Source: Symbiodinium natans
Lineage: Eukaryota; Sar; Dinophyceae; Suessiales; Symbiodiniaceae
Direction of reading: 5' to 3'
DNA length: 35,308 nt
Assembly: GCA_905221605.1 (NCBI GenBank)
Contig: CAJNDS010001089.1
Coordinates: 1-35,308, forward strand
In this document: one piece after another, positions 8,221 through 15,342 of the stretch
Position numbering within the stretch: position 1 is the first letter of the stretch
Layout: every line of letters starts with the position of its first letter
Program-made: the position numbers and the translations under genes
The notes under the pieces: model-generated
The model's database searches: none
Seen by the model: only the letters and a program-made list of their open reading frames with translations
What the model was told of the DNA's origin: nothing

Positions 8221-8968
8221 ACTGATTAAAACCATAATCTATTGTTGATGCTACGCTTGTTGAACTACTTAAAACTGTTGATGGTCGCGCGCTGTTGTTA
8301 CTTCTTCTTGAACTTGGAACGCTTTGAGGTGACGAACTTCTTACACTTTGTGGTGGTGTTACTGTTTGATAAACTGGTAGTGCTGGATTACTTGAACGCC
8401 TTGACGACGAAGATGAACTACTAGATTGTGGTGGCGTTGGATTATTCTTATTACTTGCTTGCGCTTCTTCCTCTTCTTCATCTTCATCTTCATTAGCACC
8501 ACCACCAAAACTAAAAAACTCTCTTAATCTTCTTAAATCATCCATAATTTGACTTCTTTGTTGTGGTTGGGATGATTGACTTGAATTACTGCGACTTATA
8601 TTATTAGGTAGCCCGCTAGGCATTGAACTGGGTTCTGACGGTTCTGACGGTTCCGATGGCGATGAGATACTGTTCTGTTTCAACATATACCTAAATGTTT
8701 GTGTCATTTTGTTTCTTCTATCCTTTAACAAACTTTCATAATCTTTAATTTCACTATCAAATATCCACCCTATACCTTCAAAATCTGGATAATCCGCTAA
8801 AACTCCCTTATCTGCTGTTGTTATGCCACTTTCTCGTATATCTTCAACCTCATAACCGGTAGTGTCTAAAAATGGGTTATACATACCTTTAATATAAACA
8901 TCATCATCGGATGCTCTCCTTTTCCTTTTTGGTAGTTTATCTTTATATAAATTTAATCGTTTATACAT
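8219..8968 (-). CDS. Ser/Pro-rich low-complexity viral protein, 249 aa, unknown
   Basis: ATG at 8968. The first ~100 residues look folded and begin with a strongly basic segment (KDKLPKRKRR), followed by an acidic/aromatic region. The rest is low complexity: tandem SEP units (PSEPSEPSEPSS), Gln/Ser runs, an acidic stretch (EDEDEEEEE) and long Ser runs. No enzyme motif. It sits between the 98-aa gene and the 351-aa gene in a tight minus-strand array (gaps of about 20 nt), suggesting expression with virion proteins. It could be a scaffold, tegument-like or disordered capsid-associated protein; this is inference from context only. Confidence 0.7.
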   Translation of the reverse strand: MYKRLNLYKDKLPKRKRRASDDDVYIKGMYNPFLDTTGYEVEDIRESGITTADKGVLADYPDFEGIGWIFDSEIKDYESLLKDRRNKMTQTFRYMLKQNSISSPSEPSEPSEPSSMPSGLPNNISRSNSSQSSQPQQRSQIMDDLRRLREFFSFGGGANEDEDEEEEEAQASNKNNPTPPQSSSSSSSSRRSSNPALPVYQTVTPPQSVRSSSPQSVPSSRRSNNSARPSTVLSSSTSVASTIDYGFNQ

Positions 8969-8981
8969 ATATTATAAGATA

Positions 8982-8989
8982 AGAAAATT
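8982..8989 (-). promoter_or_regulatory. AATTTTCT box upstream of the 249-aa gene
   Basis: AATTTTCT on the coding strand, 14 nt before the ATG at 8968, overlapping the 3' end of the neighbouring gene at 8989. Confidence 0.4.
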
Positions 8990-10044
8990 TAAGTTCCTGT
9001 CATAGCACCTATTGCTCCCTTTACTACACCCTTTCCTACTTCCTGTAATCCTGCCGAAAGCGCAGATGATGCCGCCGACCCAGCGCTCGCTAGGAATTGA
9101 CGAAGCATTCCTCTCCCACCGCCTCTTTGTATTTGACGCCATTCTCTAATTCTAGAACTTAACAAGTTACTTTCAACACCAATCTGCCAGTTATTCTCAC
9201 CGGTTCCATCACCGATTAAGTCAGAAACAATTGTTAATAAATACATCTTTTTAGTAATTTCATCTGGTAATTCATCAACTCTTTTATTAATTTCGTCCGT
9301 TAATCTACCCCTCACATAAAGTTGGAAAAGTAAGTCAGTATAGTTTAGTCTTTCATTTTGTTTCATTGCTTCAATGTCATTATTAAAATACTGTATGTTC
9401 TTCTGATAAGGTCTAACTGTATCTTCTGCTGGTATAAGTTCATCGTCTGACGGTTCTCCTTCAACTGGTTGAGTGACTTCTTCAAGTTCTGGCATATCTA
9501 ATAACCCTGTAAATCCACGATTTAACATGTTACGCGTAAGTGTGTCGTTTAACCTATTTACTGCTTGACTATGGCGTTGTCCCACCTCTTGTTGTCGTTG
9601 TTCGTCTCGTCTTCTTCTTTGCTCGGCGTCTCTGAATAGGTATGTTCTAAAATCTACATCTGAACCTATCGATTGAGGCGTAACCATTCCCGAGTCGCCT
9701 TGGACTGTTTCAATGGGTGTAGCATTTCCTGAATTGTTGCGGTGTTGCTCTAAATGATATGTTTGTCCGTTTTGTTGTGATTGTCGTTGTAGCATCATTT
9801 GACGCATTTGTCTATCCATTATTCGGTTTTGTTGTTCCTTTAATAATTCAACATGGTCGGCACCATCAAAGAAACTACCTTGCGGGCTGTTCCTAAATTG
9901 CGTTGCCGTTCTGTCAGGAAATGGTCTTAATAGTTGTTGGTCTTCACTGATTAAACCTAAAATCTCGTTGAATGTAGGTTTTCGTTTCAATCCATATTTT
10001 TGATAAGGGTTTATTAACTCAAATCTTGCTGTTTTAGTTGTCAT
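8989..10044 (-). CDS. Putative virion-associated protein, Gln/Arg-rich, with hydrophobic C-terminus, 351 aa
   Basis: ATG at 10044. N-terminus has a conserved-looking block (INPYQKYGLKRKPTFNEILG, then PFPDRTATQFRNSP). The middle (about 65-180) is Gln/Arg/Met-rich and likely coiled or disordered. About 200-300 looks helical and folded (DIEAMKQNERLNYTDLLFQL). The last ~40 residues are small and hydrophobic, Ala/Gly/Ser/Val-rich, like a membrane-active or amphipathic helix. A TCTA box lies 20 nt upstream, as for the capsid genes, supporting late expression and a structural role. No family recognised with confidence; a minor capsid or internal membrane-associated protein is the best inference. Confidence 0.7.
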   Translation of the reverse strand: MTTKTARFELINPYQKYGLKRKPTFNEILGLISEDQQLLRPFPDRTATQFRNSPQGSFFDGADHVELLKEQQNRIMDRQMRQMMLQRQSQQNGQTYHLEQHRNNSGNATPIETVQGDSGMVTPQSIGSDVDFRTYLFRDAEQRRRRDEQRQQEVGQRHSQAVNRLNDTLTRNMLNRGFTGLLDMPELEEVTQPVEGEPSDDELIPAEDTVRPYQKNIQYFNNDIEAMKQNERLNYTDLLFQLYVRGRLTDEINKRVDELPDEITKKMYLLTIVSDLIGDGTGENNWQIGVESNLLSSRIREWRQIQRGGGRGMLRQFLASAGSAASSALSAGLQEVGKGVVKGAIGAMTGT

Positions 10045-10063
10045 TAGTTTATATAAATATATT

Positions 10064-10067
10064 TAGA
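10064..10067 (-). promoter_or_regulatory. TCTA box upstream of the 351-aa gene
   Basis: TCTA on the coding strand (TAGA at 10064-10067), 20 nt before the ATG at 10044, within AATCTAAATATATT. One of six such boxes on virion-type genes. Confidence 0.45.
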
Positions 10068-10080
10068 TTAATATTTTTAT

Positions 10081-10416
10081 TTAAACAACGGTTAATTTTT
10101 TAAGTTCTTCAATTCGCTTTTTCATATGCTCTATACTTGAATGTGGTAAGTTCGGTCTATGTAGTTCATTCATTAAACGGTCTAACTCTTGTTGGTAGTT
10201 CTTACGCTTGTTACTCTCTAACAGTTCATGTCTTTTAAGAAGACTACCTTGATATGTTTCTCTTAATTTCATATGGTCTCTTAAGTGTTCTAAATAGCGT
10301 GTGTCTTGAAGTTCAAAGGGACTATATTGTTTAGTTGATGTGCTTATCTTAAAACCTTTAACGTCATCAGGGTGCTGTTTCTTTTTCATCTTTTTATTAT
10401 ACTTCCTAGAAAACAT
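10081..10416 (-). CDS. Small charged coiled-coil protein, 111 aa, unknown
   Basis: ATG at 10416. Very basic N-terminus (SRKYNKKMKKKQH), then a long helical, charged region; the last third (EELKK ending) should form a coiled coil. No cysteines or catalytic motifs. It is in the minus-strand array between the 351-aa and 186-aa genes and has a TCTA box 14 nt upstream, so it is probably co-expressed with virion genes. The role is unknown; genome condensation or a minor capsid component are possible. Confidence 0.65.
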   Translation of the reverse strand: MFSRKYNKKMKKKQHPDDVKGFKISTSTKQYSPFELQDTRYLEHLRDHMKLRETYQGSLLKRHELLESNKRKNYQQELDRLMNELHRPNLPHSSIEHMKKRIEELKKLTVV

Positions 10417-10429
10417 TATATATTTACTT

Positions 10430-10433
10430 TAGA
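10430..10433 (-). promoter_or_regulatory. TCTA box upstream of the 111-aa gene
   Basis: TCTA on the coding strand (TAGA at 10430-10433), 14 nt before the ATG at 10416, in context AAAATCTAAAG. Confidence 0.45.
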
Positions 10434-10441
10434 TTTTATTA

Positions 10442-11002
10442 TTATCGCCTTTTACTTCTTAATCCTCCTACAAACATACTCTGCGTTAAGGCATTTGCCT
10501 TCTCTCTTCTTTTATTCATATACTCTTGTTGTATCAGTTTAAAATTATCGTTAATAATTTCTTGTGGTGTTTTAATAACTGGTGGCGGTTCTAGTGTTCT
10601 TACTTGTTGTTTTACCTGTTGAAAATATACTGGTTCTTCATTTGTTATAATTTCATTCGCATATGTTGGTTGTTGTTGTATTGCTACTGCCTTTGGTTTT
10701 GCTTTTGCCTTAGGTTTTGGTTTTATTGGTTTGTCTTCAATTTTTGAGCATTTATGTGAGTATCTTAAAGTTTTTAGCGTTAAGTTTGCCCCGCAGTCTT
10801 TACAATTAACTTTCTTATTCTTCATCCTGTCAGTTTTGTTTTTAAACTCTTGTTCTGGTTCTTTGGGTGCTTCTTCCTTTACATCAACTGTTTTAACCTT
10901 TGGTTCAATGACTGCTTCAATCTTGGTCTCTGGTTGTGTTTCGGGTGCTTCTTCATTTACTATATTGGTGACTTCTTCATTTTTATTATCTTCATCACTC
11001 AT
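10442..11002 (-). CDS. Zinc-finger protein with acidic N-terminus and Lys/Pro/Ala linker, 186 aa
   Basis: ATG at 11002. Residues 1-60 are acidic and Glu/Pro-rich (disordered). A compact zinc-binding element follows: C67-x2-C70, H83-x-C85 in NCKDCGANLTLKTLRYSHKC, a pattern I associate with small proteins of algal large DNA viruses and PLVs. Next comes a KPKPKAKAKPKA linker, then a Gln-rich segment and a basic C-terminus (GGLRSKRR). No enzyme motif. It begins the minus-strand array that runs to 7905 and is close to the penton gene. A DNA- or capsid-binding structural role is plausible but unproven. Confidence 0.7.
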   Translation of the reverse strand: MSDEDNKNEEVTNIVNEEAPETQPETKIEAVIEPKVKTVDVKEEAPKEPEQEFKNKTDRMKNKKVNCKDCGANLTLKTLRYSHKCSKIEDKPIKPKPKAKAKPKAVAIQQQPTYANEIITNEEPVYFQQVKQQVRTLEPPPVIKTPQEIINDNFKLIQQEYMNKRREKANALTQSMFVGGLRSKRR

Positions 11003-11094
11003 CTTATATATTATTCTATATTATTTCTATTTTTAATGAAATGGAAATAAAATAGATACTTAAAGATACTGATTATATTGCTACCTTATTTAAT

Positions 11095-11937
11095 TTATAA
11101 ATTTACAAAGAGGAGACTAAAGCTTATGGGATGGCCATGAAGGTCAATAGTTTTACCACGAGCATCAGTAATTCTAAATCGTAAGCGCTTAAACGAACGG
11201 TTGGACACATCAATATAATCGTTAAGAAGCGGAGCATTTGAATTCACCGTAACGCCTCCAACGTTAAACATCATATTTACTTTTTTAACAATGGCGTTAG
11301 AATATGAACTAGGGGCGGAATAATGATAGTCACTTAACTCGCTACAAAGGATATAAACTGAATTGAAGGGGATTAATGACATCTGCCCGCTTTCCCAAGT
11401 GTTGTTAGTAGGTGCTTTTACTTCATAGTTTCCTAACAACTTATTAATACTAATCGGGTCAGTAATAGTAGCACCTTCATAAACAGTAGTTTCTTTCAGT
11501 TCAGTATCTGTAGGTATTTTAAAACTATAATTATTGTTACTACATATCAAAGTCATCCTTCTCGTATCACTGTTATAAGAAGAACTGAACAAATCTGCTT
11601 GTATTCCATTAGTGGCAGTGTTTAATAGTGTTGTAATAACACCGACAAGTTGTGAAGCAAAATAAACCTCATTTGCTAAATCAATCCTAACATTTTGAAC
11701 AACACTTAAATCACTTGTATTATAAATAACTATGTAGAAATATTGATAAAAACCTTCAGGTGTTGTATAATACGATTGTGGGATTACTTCATCCATTACA
11801 TACATAACTGTATTTGGGAAAGTTTCCAATACCTCATTTAACTCTATAATAAAATCGCTACTGCTGTTGCTTTGTGGTAATCGTTGCTCACTATCCACAA
11901 ACACCTTTGAATAAGTCAATTTACGATTTGAAAGCAT
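11095..11937 (-). CDS. Minor capsid (penton-like) protein, 280 aa
   Basis: Would form the five-fold vertices of the icosahedral capsid as a single-jelly-roll pentamer. The N-terminus has the motif KVFVDSEQR then SSSDFIIEL, and the C-terminus ends FKRLRFRITDARGKTIDLHG followed by HPISFSLLF; both ends match the pattern I know for penton/minor capsid proteins of Polintons, PLVs and virophages. The body is beta-rich with alternating polar and hydrophobic residues. Length (280 aa) is usual for the family. It lies 44 nt from the divergent lipase gene and within 2 kb of the major capsid gene. A TCTA box (14 nt) and an overlapping AATTTTCT box (15 nt) precede its ATG. Confidence 0.78.
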   Translation of the reverse strand: MLSNRKLTYSKVFVDSEQRLPQSNSSSDFIIELNEVLETFPNTVMYVMDEVIPQSYYTTPEGFYQYFYIVIYNTSDLSVVQNVRIDLANEVYFASQLVGVITTLLNTATNGIQADLFSSSYNSDTRRMTLICSNNNYSFKIPTDTELKETTVYEGATITDPISINKLLGNYEVKAPTNNTWESGQMSLIPFNSVYILCSELSDYHYSAPSSYSNAIVKKVNMMFNVGGVTVNSNAPLLNDYIDVSNRSFKRLRFRITDARGKTIDLHGHPISFSLLFVNL

Positions 11938-11950
11938 TATTAATTAATGT

Positions 11951-11959
11951 TAGAAAATT
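11951..11959 (-). promoter_or_regulatory. Overlapping TCTA and AATTTTCT boxes of the penton gene
   Basis: On the coding strand AATTTTCTA: TCTA (TAGA at 11951-11954) lies 14 nt before the ATG at 11937. This links the TCTA and AATTTTCT groups into what may be one degenerate promoter element. Confidence 0.5.
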
Positions 11960-11980
11960 TTATAATTAATATTATAATTA

Positions 11981-12949
11981 ATGGCAGGTGTTAATGTAGG
12001 TGTCAGAGTAGCAGAAATATTAAGAGGGTTACAAACAGCAAGAGCAGGAGGTGGGATAGCGAGAGAGGCGACGATGGAACAACAAGCGTTAAGAGGTTTT
12101 CAAGACGGACGAGGTGGCATAACAAACATTCTAGAAGATGCTTTACAAGGACGGGGGAGAATCAATAATTTAAACACGGGTGCGGGAAAGTATCTAGCGT
12201 CAGAGGCAGGCAAGGATATGGAGAGAGCAAGGCATGAAAGAAGGGAAAGAGAGGAAGAAGCTCAACAAGAATTAACGCGAGAAGAGTTAAGAAAGAAGAG
12301 ACTATTAACTAGAGCAGAGGATTTTAACAAACATTTTAATACATCAGTCGCAAGATACGACCCTAAATACAGAGAAGTCGTTAATGTAGAAAATAAAAAC
12401 AGCATTGACGACGTTAAGGGATTACAAACTGCCTACGCTAGAAATACAGGATTATTCAAACAAGGAAACACGCTATATATTTCAGGCACAGGCGGTAAAT
12501 CTGGTTTTGGCTCTAAAGTAAATGATATTTTTAGTGATATATTTTTAATACCTACACATAATGTTCAATTTTCGGATAAATATAAGGATGTAATGGCAGA
12601 GTTGGAGAAAAACCCAGATGTTACGCGTTTGGTGGGACATTCCCTTGGCAGTTCCGTTCTTCAAGAAATAAACAATAGGAATAATCAAAAGTATATAACA
12701 ACAACATATAACGCCCCTTTTATTTCATTTGGTAATCGTCAGAAGAACCCACACGCGTTAAGATTTTCAAATAAAGGGGATGTAATCAGTGCTTTGGATA
12801 GGAACGCAATCAAAGTTGAAACAGGGACAATAACCCCATCGGAGGCGCATAAGTTTAAAAATATGACTACACAGGGTAGTTTTGAACAAGGTGTAGATGA
12901 TAGCGCTCAAGTGGCAAGAAATATTCAAATACAAAACTGGAATAAATAA
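11981..12949 (+). CDS. Class-3-type lipase (alpha/beta hydrolase), 322 aa
   Basis: Predicted to hydrolyse lipids, probably to breach membranes on entry or exit or to remodel the virion membrane. Residues 1-110 are Arg/Glu/Gly-rich and helical (virion-association or targeting). The hydrolase domain follows from about 115. The nucleophile elbow VGHSLGSS has S221; D267 in NKGDVIS and H290 in EAHKFKN are well placed for the triad. ISGTGG upstream may supply the oxyanion loop. The order Ser-Asp-His fits lipase class 3. It is divergent from the penton gene and convergent with the membrane-protein gene, ending in a shared hairpin. Lipases of this type are known from PLVs and related viruses. Confidence 0.82.
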   Translation: MAGVNVGVRVAEILRGLQTARAGGGIAREATMEQQALRGFQDGRGGITNILEDALQGRGRINNLNTGAGKYLASEAGKDMERARHERREREEEAQQELTREELRKKRLLTRAEDFNKHFNTSVARYDPKYREVVNVENKNSIDDVKGLQTAYARNTGLFKQGNTLYISGTGGKSGFGSKVNDIFSDIFLIPTHNVQFSDKYKDVMAELEKNPDVTRLVGHSLGSSVLQEINNRNNQKYITTTYNAPFISFGNRQKNPHALRFSNKGDVISALDRNAIKVETGTITPSEAHKFKNMTTQGSFEQGVDDSAQVARNIQIQNWNK

Positions 12950-12975
12950 TAATAACTATGATTAATTATTATTAT
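12946..12975. terminator. Hairpin shared by convergent lipase and membrane-protein genes
   Basis: Perfect 10-bp stem, ATAATAATAA (12946-12955) with TTATTATTAT (12966-12975), 10-nt loop. The lipase stop codon lies in one arm and the stop of the minus-strand gene in the other. Confidence 0.65.
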
Positions 12976-13364
12976 ATAAACTCATAAGAAAAAGTGTTAA
13001 ACTTATATTCAAAACCATTAGTGTCATAGTAAGTCCAGTTACTAACATCTTCATCCGTTGTTGTTCTATAAGACCTAAACCTAAACACATCATTTTTATC
13101 ACCCTCTAAGCGTATAATTTCTTTGTATATCACACCGTCTATTTCATATCTTATTAGTGTATTCTTTGGTAGTTGATTTGCTGTAACATTTTTAAAAACA
13201 AGGTTTTCGGTGTCAAATTCAATATCTAGTTTTACCTTCCTATAGAGCATTCTTTTTCTACAATGACCAGCGTTTTCATAACAATATAACAAATGACCTA
13301 AGACCCATTCAAAATATATTGGTATTATCACTCCTAATGTTGCTACAACAAATAATGGTTCCAT
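12972..13364 (-). CDS. Single-pass membrane protein, 130 aa
   Basis: ATG at 13364. One hydrophobic segment at about residues 4-27 (FVVATLGVIIPIYFEWVLGH) acts as membrane anchor or uncleaved signal. Then a Cys/Arg-containing turn (CYENAGHCRKR) and a beta-rich soluble domain of about 90 residues with alternating Tyr, Phe, Thr and charged residues. It sits between the lipase and major capsid genes, so it is probably an internal-membrane or vertex-associated virion protein; this is contextual inference. No TCTA box occurs within 20 nt of its start; a TATATAA run lies just upstream in the 29-nt divergent gap to the next gene. Confidence 0.7.
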   Translation of the reverse strand: MEPLFVVATLGVIIPIYFEWVLGHLLYCYENAGHCRKRMLYRKVKLDIEFDTENLVFKNVTANQLPKNTLIRYEIDGVIYKEIIRLEGDKNDVFRFRSYRTTTDEDVSNWTYYDTNGFEYKFNTFSYEFI

Positions 13365-13393
13365 TATTATATAAAGTATTATATACTTAAATC

Positions 13394-13645
13394 ATGATTA
13401 AAAGTTCTTATAAGCCATATAAAGAGTTAATACTAAACGGGAAGGCAAATAAGTTAAGTAACATAATACAAAGGGATATTAACAAAAAAGATTATAATAT
13501 GATTAAGGACATGCTAGAAGAGAAACAAGAAATTATTATAAAAAATAATGATATTAAAACTAAAAAGATTTTACAGTCGTCAGACTCTAATAGGAAAATA
13601 TTACCGCCAGTTGAAACTGATAAAAAGAAATCTAAAAAATATTAA
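13394..13645 (+). CDS. Small Lys/Ile/Asn-rich protein, 83 aa, unknown
   Basis: ATG at 13394, stop just before 13646, 23 nt ahead of the major capsid gene. Helical and strongly basic (about a quarter Lys), ending SDKKKSKKY-like (TDKKKSKKY). No cysteines, membrane segment or known motif. The short gaps to neighbours on both sides and the upstream TATATA run support a real gene. Possible roles include a DNA-packing peptide or minor capsid component, neither shown by sequence. Confidence 0.6.
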   Translation: MIKSSYKPYKELILNGKANKLSNIIQRDINKKDYNMIKDMLEEKQEIIIKNNDIKTKKILQSSDSNRKILPPVETDKKKSKKY

Positions 13646-13647
13646 AA

Positions 13648-13656
13648 TCTAATCTA
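13648..13656 (+). promoter_or_regulatory. Two TCTA boxes upstream of the major capsid gene
   Basis: TCTA at 13648-13651 and 13653-13656 (ATCTAATCTA), 18 and 13 nt before the ATG, followed by a TATATAATA run. This is the only start with two boxes and belongs to what should be the most highly expressed gene. Confidence 0.5.
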
Positions 13657-13668
13657 GTTTATATAATA

Positions 13669-15282
13669 ATGGATAATTTAGTAGCAGAAGCAAGCGATGT
13701 TATGAGCCCAGCGTTAGACTTTGGATTACCTAAAACCGCACAGTATGTAACAGACCGCCGTCACGTTAATTATTTCCCGAGTGGTAGCAACGTTTATAAA
13801 AGTGACGGAAGCGGAAATTTAAATATTAGGTTTTATATTACAGGTGAAGACGGGACTTATTTAGATTTGTCTAGTATCCGTTTATTTGCTAATTTAAAGA
13901 ATAATGATGTAGAAAGTCATTTCTTGCGACCCCTATCTGGTCTTCATGGTTTCTTCAGTCGTTATAGATGTACCGTGGGAGGTCAGTTAGTTCAAGACAT
14001 TGACCAATACAATAGACATTGTGAATTATACAACTCGTTTAAATCTGCCGATGCTAGACACTCTGACGATATTGAAAGCGCGGCTAATCCTCGTTGGGAT
14101 GATGATTGGCGTCATAAATACGCTAATGGTTTGGAACAGTTTGTAGGAATAGATTATGACCCTACTACAACTAACCCATCTACAAACACCACTGTAGAAG
14201 CGGCACCCACTGGAAACAAAAATTATCGTGACTTTAACGCTTTTGGTGATATTGGAAACAGATACACTCGTCATTCTATGTCAGGAATTCGTGGAGGTGA
14301 ATATGTAAGATTAGGGCATAAATTTAAATGCGGTTTCCTAGAAAGTAATTATTATCTACCAGTTCGTTATGCTCCGTTAGAAATTGAAGTAACTTTAACA
14401 TCAGACCCAGAAGCACCGATTATTAAACCAGTAGTAACGGCAGGTGATTACAGCGATAGTAAAGGCGATAGATACGGGCATTATTTCACAACCGGAGACA
14501 CAAGCACATTATACGAACTGAACTCATTGATTGTAAGAGCAGAAGTAGTAACGCTAGACAGTCAAGTAAATAATAATATTACCTCCCATCTTTTACAAGG
14601 CGGTTCATTGAAAATTGTTTATCCTATGTATCATACACTAAGTCAAACTTTCAGCACTGACGGAAACGAAATTAATATGAACGTTGTTAAATCAGCAAGT
14701 AAATTAAATGGTATGTTTATCACTTTATACAGACAACAGCGTGGAGCATCTTTAGGAACAGGAAACACCGCAGGAATGGAAAATGGCTACTATTTACCCG
14801 ACAATTATGTTTATAAGCGTTGGAATTACTTTTACAATCCGATGATTAACGCTAGACTTAATGACCTTGGAGCAGGGGCAACGGGCGCGGATAGAGGATT
14901 TGGTTTTGCTAATAAGAATTTAAACATTTCGTGGCAGGTTCAAATACACAATAAAAAATATCCAGAGTTTGAAAGTCAAAGTTTAGCAGAGCATTGGTAT
15001 TTCTTAAACCGTATGCTTTCATATATTAACCCAGACCAAGACGCATGTAGTATTACCTATGAACAGTATAGAAGCGATAAATTCATCATTGGTATTAATT
15101 TTGAAAAAATGAGTGAGCAACATATGACAGGTGTAAATACAAAAATGAGTGGTTTATCTAATATTAAAATAAAACCATTTAGAACATTAGCTGAAGAAGA
15201 AAAAATACAAGAAATATTTTGTCATATCATCTCAGAGACTGTTCTGGAAATTCGAAGTGATGGGAGTATAGTTTATGATTAA
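13669..15282 (+). CDS. Major capsid protein, double jelly-roll, 537 aa
   Basis: Forms the hexameric capsomers of the icosahedral shell. ATG at 13669. The N-terminus (PALDFGLPKTAQYVTDRRHV), then FYITGEDGTYLDLSSIRLFA, GGQLVQDIDQYNRH and, near the end, NFEKMSEQHMTGVNTKMSG match my recollection of PLV-type capsid proteins. The protein is beta-rich throughout, with conserved Tyr/Trp-rich loops such as YKRWNYFYNP and AEHWYFLNRML. The length fits one polypeptide with two jelly-roll domains. Its neighbours (fibre, membrane protein, penton, lipase, ATPase) form the morphogenesis module. It is preceded by two TCTA boxes. The frame is undamaged over 1.6 kb, which argues for a young or functional insertion. 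Confidence 0.88.
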   Translation: MDNLVAEASDVMSPALDFGLPKTAQYVTDRRHVNYFPSGSNVYKSDGSGNLNIRFYITGEDGTYLDLSSIRLFANLKNNDVESHFLRPLSGLHGFFSRYRCTVGGQLVQDIDQYNRHCELYNSFKSADARHSDDIESAANPRWDDDWRHKYANGLEQFVGIDYDPTTTNPSTNTTVEAAPTGNKNYRDFNAFGDIGNRYTRHSMSGIRGGEYVRLGHKFKCGFLESNYYLPVRYAPLEIEVTLTSDPEAPIIKPVVTAGDYSDSKGDRYGHYFTTGDTSTLYELNSLIVRAEVVTLDSQVNNNITSHLLQGGSLKIVYPMYHTLSQTFSTDGNEINMNVVKSASKLNGMFITLYRQQRGASLGTGNTAGMENGYYLPDNYVYKRWNYFYNPMINARLNDLGAGATGADRGFGFANKNLNISWQVQIHNKKYPEFESQSLAEHWYFLNRMLSYINPDQDACSITYEQYRSDKFIIGINFEKMSEQHMTGVNTKMSGLSNIKIKPFRTLAEEEKIQEIFCHIISETVLEIRSDGSIVYD

Positions 15283-15290
15283 TAAAATTA

Positions 15291-15309
15291 AATAATAGTA
15301 AATATTATT
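15291..15309 (+). terminator. Short hairpin after the major capsid gene
   Basis: 7-bp stem AATAATA (15291-15297) with TATTATT (15303-15309), 5-nt loop, 9 nt beyond the capsid stop codon. Weaker than the other gene-end hairpins and in repetitive ATT sequence. Confidence 0.35.
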
Positions 15310-15319
15310 ATTATTATTA

Positions 15320-15323
15320 TCTA
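15320..15323 (+). promoter_or_regulatory. TCTA box upstream of the fibre gene
   Basis: TCTA at 15320-15323 in TTATCTAATC, 20 nt before the ATG at 15343. Confidence 0.45.
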
Positions 15324-15342
15324 ATCAATAATAATATTAACT

